From NCBI GenBank assembly GCA_001579985.1, contig LRSR01006168.1:1-38868 (forward strand): 38,868 bases of DNA. The letters run 5' to 3'. Made by a program: the position numbers and the translations under genes. This DNA comes from Hypsibius dujardini (Eukaryota > Tardigrada > Eutardigrada > Parachela > Hypsibiidae). This document shows positions 33,422 through 38,868 of the stretch, in pieces. Within the stretch, counting starts at the first letter, position 1, and every line of letters starts with the position of its first letter. The notes below the pieces were generated by a model that worked only from the letters and a program-made list of their open reading frames with translations, did not search any database and had not been told where the DNA came from.

Positions 33422-36400
33422 GCGGAGTGAAGGAAACTTTCAAGTACGAAATATATAAATATTGCTGCGTGCTAGATCTGGAAGCACATCTGTCCACCAT
33501 TAACATTTACTCAATATGGAATGCTCTTTAAAATATGAGCACCACCCAAAACCATGACATTTGTATTAGAACATTTGAGTGAGCATTCGCACAAAATGAT
33601 ATTAAAATTTATGGGTTTCAAGCAAGCCAGTAGAATTATTTAAATATTCCGTGCTAGAAAGTTGCTAGCATTCTAGAACTTCGTTTAACAATATACCAAA
33701 CCAATTAGCGGGCAGTTCAATTTTTATACATATTTACACTTTATAGCCTGCGATGACGAGAGAGGAATTTTTAGCCTTGCAAGAGGTAAGGCTCCACTTC
33801 ACACTTTTAAGTTAGCTAACTAAACAGAGATCCCACATCTGTTTAGTATTCGTTGTATTATGTTGGTTCTTCCATGAATATGTGCTTTTTCACTGCCCAC
33901 TTCAGAATTCGATTGGCCACTGTTCAGCACGTACGTATAACAGCAGAAAAGTCTGCAATTTAAATCACGAGCGAAAGTTCACCTGGAATGAAATTCAATT
34001 CTGCCGAATTTTCAGGGGCTTGTCCAAGCCGAATTTTTACGATCCAAATTTGGGCGGACCGACGACGGTGGCGGCCAGCGGGACCTTCATTGGATACGCC
34101 AAGGTGGTGGTGGAAATTCTCCGCTACTACGGATGGTACAGCGCGACCATCTTGGTGGAGGCCAAGGCGATCGCCACATTCTACCGCGACATCGGCAACT
34201 TAGTACTGGAACAGGCCAAACTGCTCCCGACTCCCGAGCAGCTGTTTGCCATTGAGCGATTAACCGTGGATACGACTGATCCGGAAGCGATTTCTGCGGC
34301 TATGACCTTCGCCAAAGGGAGAAGCCGAGGTCGGGCCTTGGGCTCATTAAGCATTAATAACGAATTTCTCAATTGTAAATAGTAAGAGCTTGAATGGACA
34401 TGGTTTATTCATTGTAGCCATCGTTCTTCTGGCCACCGGAGTGGGTGCTCTAAAACTTCTCGTAAGTGCCGCGTCCGTCGCCTCCAGTCATTTTTGACAT
34501 TTAAGGAACCTCAGATTTCCAGGAGCAAAACAAACGAGTAAAAAGACGTTAACACAGATGCATATATTGGAAGTTTGTAGGATACAGAAATTTAACCGAT
34601 GGATCTATACAAAATTAGTGACCACCCCTTTAATAGAAAAGTCAGTTTGAAAGGTATTAAAAATTGTGTGCGTAATTGAATTTAGAACAAACACTCTGCT
34701 ACATAAATGTAATATTTGAAGGGCAGGTCAAAGGGTCACAGCAAATAATCCAATGACACTCATTTTTTACATGACCAAAAGGGCGCCATTTTGTTTATCT
34801 ATTCCAATGCTAATAATTGATTTAAAATTGCTGGCCGTTCTTAAAAAATATTTGAAAATGCTTACAATTTATAAATTGTCTCAGCGATGCTATGAATGGT
34901 AACACGTTTACATATAAGTTATTATAGTTTTGCCAGGTCTCGGTTTTTTAACACTGCCGGATAAGGACGTTCACATGTCCCCTGGCAGGCGTCAGACAAT
35001 CAGTCAAGCAAATCTGCATAAATAATTACCACACTACCAACTCGGTTTAAAATTAAAATCTGACTAACCCGCTTTATAAGTATACGCGTTTGTAATATTA
35101 AGATTCCAAAAAGTTTTATCTCAAGTCATCATTTCGTGTGTTTTTTAAAGCGGCATAAGTGTAAGGGGCATAATTCCCCTGGAGCGAGACTTACTTCCGG
35201 AGAATTTAAATGGCGACTAACTTCTGACTGACCTGGTATAACTGAGACATAGATTTTAAAAACCAATTACTTTAGTTACTGATTTTGTTTCGATAAAAGT
35301 GTTAGTGATAAAAATGAATAATTTTGTTATTGCCTTGTCGAAGAAAAAGGACTATTTTTGTGCCTATAATAATGCTAATGACTGGCATAAATACAAGTGT
35401 AATCCTCTATTTCCCTCTACCCCTATTACATGGCCAACAATGGGTTGAGGGAGGGGGGGGTTATTGTATATCACACTACAGCATGATGCGAAGAATAACG
35501 GAGACAAAGAAAAAAGGTCCAAAGTGGAGGCACGTTTTCTTAACCAACTTCCTGGATGTCTTGTAGGACGCCACCGGTCCTTTAGGCATGACAAACGGCG
35601 AATATGTAAGACATCTTTCTTCCGCTCTTCTGTGGTCTTGCAGTATCCAGGCACGGATCCTCCGAAACGTCCATAATATACAAAAAAAGTGCCTTTAGGC
35701 TTTCATCAACGTCCAACCGCTGCAAGGCGACACCTACGGAAAACTCTCTCAGTTCCAACACCCATTGAATGACACGGTACGCGATATACATGCCTCACTT
35801 TAATGACCGCGGTTGTGGGGTCAAATATGATTGCTGATGCGTTCTTCGGTGAAAAAGGAGGAGTTCCGAGTCATATTCCCGGATACATGTAATATGAGTG
35901 ATTATAAACTGTATCCACCTCGCAGACGTTGAATGCCTTTCGCTCGCTCCTGTTCGTTGCTTACGGCTCATCAGGAAGCGGCTTGAAAAGCCTGAATACG
36001 GCAATTACGGAGAGGGCCAAGACGGCATACAACGTTACTTTTCCGGCCGGAATTCAGGTACACCACCGGGCATATCTTTCGCTCACAGATGACATCAAAA
36101 TAAACGATGACGCTGCATCGAGTAGCGTAAATCAGGGGCTCGTTTAGGGCTTGGACTGCAATTTCCCCTCCCACTTTCCCCTTCCCCTGTTTGTCCCCTG
36201 TTGCTTTTACAAGTGCTGACCAAGATCTCTTTGAGCCATAATAACAAATTTAATCATTTTTGGAAAGCCCAAACGTTCCTCAACCTTTTAATATAAAAAC
36301 CTCGAGATTTGGACATTGGTCGAATAAATGGTGGGTGATAACCCTGAGAATGAAAATAAAAGTGGGCGTTTTGGTTTTTTTGCGCACCACTCGCTCGGGC

Positions 36401-38408
36401 AATGTTTAATATTTAGGGTTTAAACTTTTTATGATGAGGAAACAAGAAGAATTTCAAAAAATAAAAAATAAAATAAAAACGGGGAAGGGACAAACAGGGA
36501 CAAGGGGGGAGGGGACTTGTAGTCTAAGCCCTCGTTTAGGGTCCTTACAAGTCGGAACTAGGATCCCCCATGGTAGGGTCAGAGGGTAGGCAAAGGGTGA
36601 AAATGCATTTCTTTCAAATTGAACACAAATTCCGGGTTTTTTTCTGATTATTTTGAACCTTCTGGAGTTGTGAGGGTCAGCTTTCCAAGACCCCTGGATT
36701 TCAAAATATGTTTGAAAACTTCAGTTTTGCCATCAAATTTGGACGGGTTTGTAAGGACCCTAAACGAGCCCCTGCCGTAAAGCATTACCAGTCTAAAATA
36801 GATCTTTGGGGAACTGACTTTTTTATAATGGACAAAATATAGCTAAGCACCAGCGGATTTTGTTCCACTTTCAGCTTAAATTTAACGTTCTTTACGTGTA
36901 TGTCAATGAATTATGATTTGGCAATGCATGCCTGCACGTGCCAAGCGGCTGGCCTTTTACCGGACGAAGTTAACATGACTTTTTACTTTCAGCCGCTGGA
37001 TTTGTATGCCGTCCAGACGTCGTACGCGATCGTTGAGCTCTTTGCCACGGTCGTCAAAGAAATGTACGCGAAAAACAGCTCGCGTGGGAGATGCAGCGGA
37101 CGAGAAGTCGCACGTCGCATGGCCGACAGGTCTTTCCGCCTCGGCACCGGTGAGCTCTTCATCAACTCGGATCGCATCAGGAATCTCGATCTTCAGATTT
37201 CCGGGTTCAACTCCACCACCAGAGCCATGCAGGTCGGATATCTTTCTAAGCCTAACAAGATTTTATTAGAGATGATTTCAAACAATCACTCCGTCTGACT
37301 TCATTTTCATTTCGTTTTTATTTTTCTGCGCAAACAAATCCAAGTAAAACAAATCACCTCAAGCAGGCAGCAAATCAAATTAAACAAACTTCAAATCAAA
37401 ATAAATCAAATCAAACTGCCATTTCGTTGTCCGACACAGTCTCTGGGCATACAGTAACAAACCAGCAATTAATTACCGCCTTGGGAGACGAGGCAATTGA
37501 AATTAAAAATTTAATGGGGGATGTTGTTAGAGTAAATTATTTCACCGGAAGTTCCCGAAATATATTTCATAATTTGTTACTGTGAAAATGTTAAATTCAC
37601 GCGCCCCTTTAATGTTGTTAAACATCTGCCTGATTATGTAACAGGAAGGTTCCCTCTTTGACCGTTTGCTTCTCCAGACAATTGGATCTTATCAATGGAA
37701 TACGGCCCAACTGGTCTGGAATACGGACCGGGCGGTAGACTGGCCGACCACCGACGGACGGCCGCCGGCAAATACACCGTCTTGTGGATTTTCCGGCGAT
37801 CAGGGCATTTGCCTTGGAAAGGGTATTTACTACAACTCTCCTTTATCGTGCTATACAATATAACATTAATGACCAAGCTAATTTTAGGATCTACTTCTAT
37901 TGGAACAATAGTTATTCCGATAGCTGTCTGTGCTGTTTTATTGATAGTCTTCCTCATCATCGGAAGGTACTGTACATTATGATTGCTGTCCAGTCATAAA
38001 CACTTTCATTTTCTAATTTTGGGGACATTTAGATTATGATATACTAGTATCATAGTCCAAAGTTTCGGTAGTAAATAACTAACCGAGACTATGTTAGAAA
38101 GTTCAGTTGATAATTCTGGTATTTTGCCCATTAATGCAATACACGATTAAACAAGTAACTAACAGAATAAAGACATAACTTTATTATTAATATTTATATA
38201 TACAGTAAATACATTCTTTTTGTTTTCAAGGTGGTACGTTTTGGTGCAGTCGAGAAAGACCGCTGACAAGTGGTGGCAAGCGGATGGCGAGTGCCTTACC
38301 CCCAGCAAGCCCGTTCACTATGGAAGTCTCCACGGCCACGTCCAGCAGATAACCGGAAGCCACACCTGCATGACAACTCATGTCTACGCTAAACGCTCCA
38401 TGCTATAA
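32518..38408 (+). CDS. Receptor R5: ANF/guanylyl-cyclase-type ligand-binding receptor without cyclase domain
   Basis: Exons: 32518-32896, 33747-33785, 33906-33930, 34016-34329, 34418-34461, 35567-35605, 35699-35776, 35926-36057, 36993-37232, 37678-37822, 37888-37966, 38231-38408; 1692 nt, 563 aa. The leader is the least hydrophobic of the set (LLWLTAMM). The ectodomain runs IEIVTSLPYSIGIAPDI, CDDERGIFSLAR, FDWPLFS, ILRYYGWYSATILVEAKAI, AIVLLATGVGALKLL, AFINVQPLQG, DRSFRLGTGELFIN and VDWPTTDGRPPANTPSCGF...C. The TM (VIPIAVCAVLLIVFLIIG) is the longest and cleanest. The tail is the longest, about 59 residues, with DKWWQADGECLTP and a His-rich C-terminus. The exon 4 donor (GTCGGG) is weak. Kinase and cyclase domains are absent. 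Confidence 0.87.
32991..33165. mobile_element. Compact foldback element in R5 intron 1
   Basis: Arms GACTACAATCAACGACAAGA...TGGAGGGTCC and the inverse ending GTCGTTGATTGTAGC, with AGCAGGGGGTG / CACCCCCTGCT nearer the centre. The spacer is under 30 bp, so it forms a near-perfect hairpin. Confidence 0.85.
33387..33420. repeat. (AAT)n microsatellite
   Basis: About eleven ATA/AAT trinucleotide units in R5 intron 1. Confidence 0.95.
36133..36774. mobile_element. CAGGGGCTCGTTTAGGG terminal-inverted-repeat element in R5 intron 8
   Basis: CAGGGGCTCGTTTAGGG at 36133 is mirrored by CCCTAAACGAGCCCCTG ending at 36774. The right part matches the R2-intron copy (15630-15805). It is interrupted by a second element (36150-36530). 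Confidence 0.8.
36150..36530. mobile_element. Element nested inside the CAGGGGCTCG element
   Basis: Flanked on both sides by the same 11 bp, CTCGTTTAGGG (36139-36149 and 36531-36541), consistent with a target-site duplication or targeted insertion. Its own ends are inverted: CTTGGACTGCAATTTCCCC and GGGGACTTGTAGTCTAAG. A relative lies at 28537-28820. Confidence 0.7.
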
Positions 38409-38724
38409 TTGTGTTTCCCAATAATCCATGCCGAAATGTTAATCATTTTCTTATCGAATCAGCCATGCTACACGTTTCACTAGCTGTCTACATTTATTAT
38501 TATGCCTAACATGAAGAAGATACCTCGTATAACGCGAAGTGATTAACAAGATTCGCAGAAAACAAGACTAACGGAAATGAGAATGAAGTAAATCAACAAC
38601 ATCATTTTGAAACCAGAGACAGAGAGAGGTTCAACGGGAACAATAGCAGAACTGACTGTATGTCTGAGTATGTAAAAAAAAAACAAACAAAAATCCAAAA
38701 AAATTAATTATGATCAACGCGCTT
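38409..38724. other. Convergent spacer between R5 and the MAM-domain gene
   Basis: The two genes end tail to tail here, so both 3' untranslated regions should lie in these 316 bp. AT-rich, with no repeat of note. Confidence 0.55.

Positions 38725-38868
<144 letters not shown>

Overview
The window is a piece of an invertebrate animal genome. Multi-exon genes carry GT..AG introns, exons are as short as 25 nt, introns are full of foldback elements and microsatellites, and gene families are metazoan (receptor-guanylyl-cyclase-type ectodomains, a MAM domain). Base composition and gene density would suit a tardigrade or other small invertebrate, but the species assignment is a guess.

The core (4.5-38.4 kb, + strand) is a tandem array of five receptor genes. 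I rebuilt four complete copies exon by exon (R1 4551-11936, R2 13233-17567, R4 25801-31201, R5 32518-38408). All four have the same 12 exons with identical splice phases, and each spliced ORF sums to a multiple of three (544, 542, 556 and 563 aa). Each predicts an N-terminal hydrophobic leader, an extracellular 'receptor family ligand-binding region' of the natriuretic-peptide/guanylyl-cyclase receptor type (ANF_receptor fold), one transmembrane helix, and a short cytoplasmic tail of about 37-60 aa built around a conserved Trp-Trp motif. There is no kinase-homology or guanylyl-cyclase domain, so the layout resembles the vertebrate clearance receptor NPR-C. The fifth copy (17840-19717) is a pseudogene keeping only exons 1-4, with at least three frameshifts.

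Around the array: at the left edge (1-1401, - strand) lies a secreted glycine-rich repeat protein gene that runs off the window. Between the pseudogene and R4 lie a small + strand gene with a C-terminal nuclear-localisation-like stretch (20823-22741) and a - strand gene of unknown family (23933-24775, perhaps from 25167). At the right edge (38725-38868, - strand) is the last exon of a gene whose protein ends in a MAM domain.

Most non-coding space is repeats: long foldback elements sit in introns of R1, R2, R5 and the pseudogene and in the spacers, several being nested or shared between introns. A single N at 13075 is flanked by a perfect 164-bp duplication just upstream of R2, almost certainly an assembly artefact. 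No tRNA, rRNA, CRISPR array or bacterial-type operon was seen.
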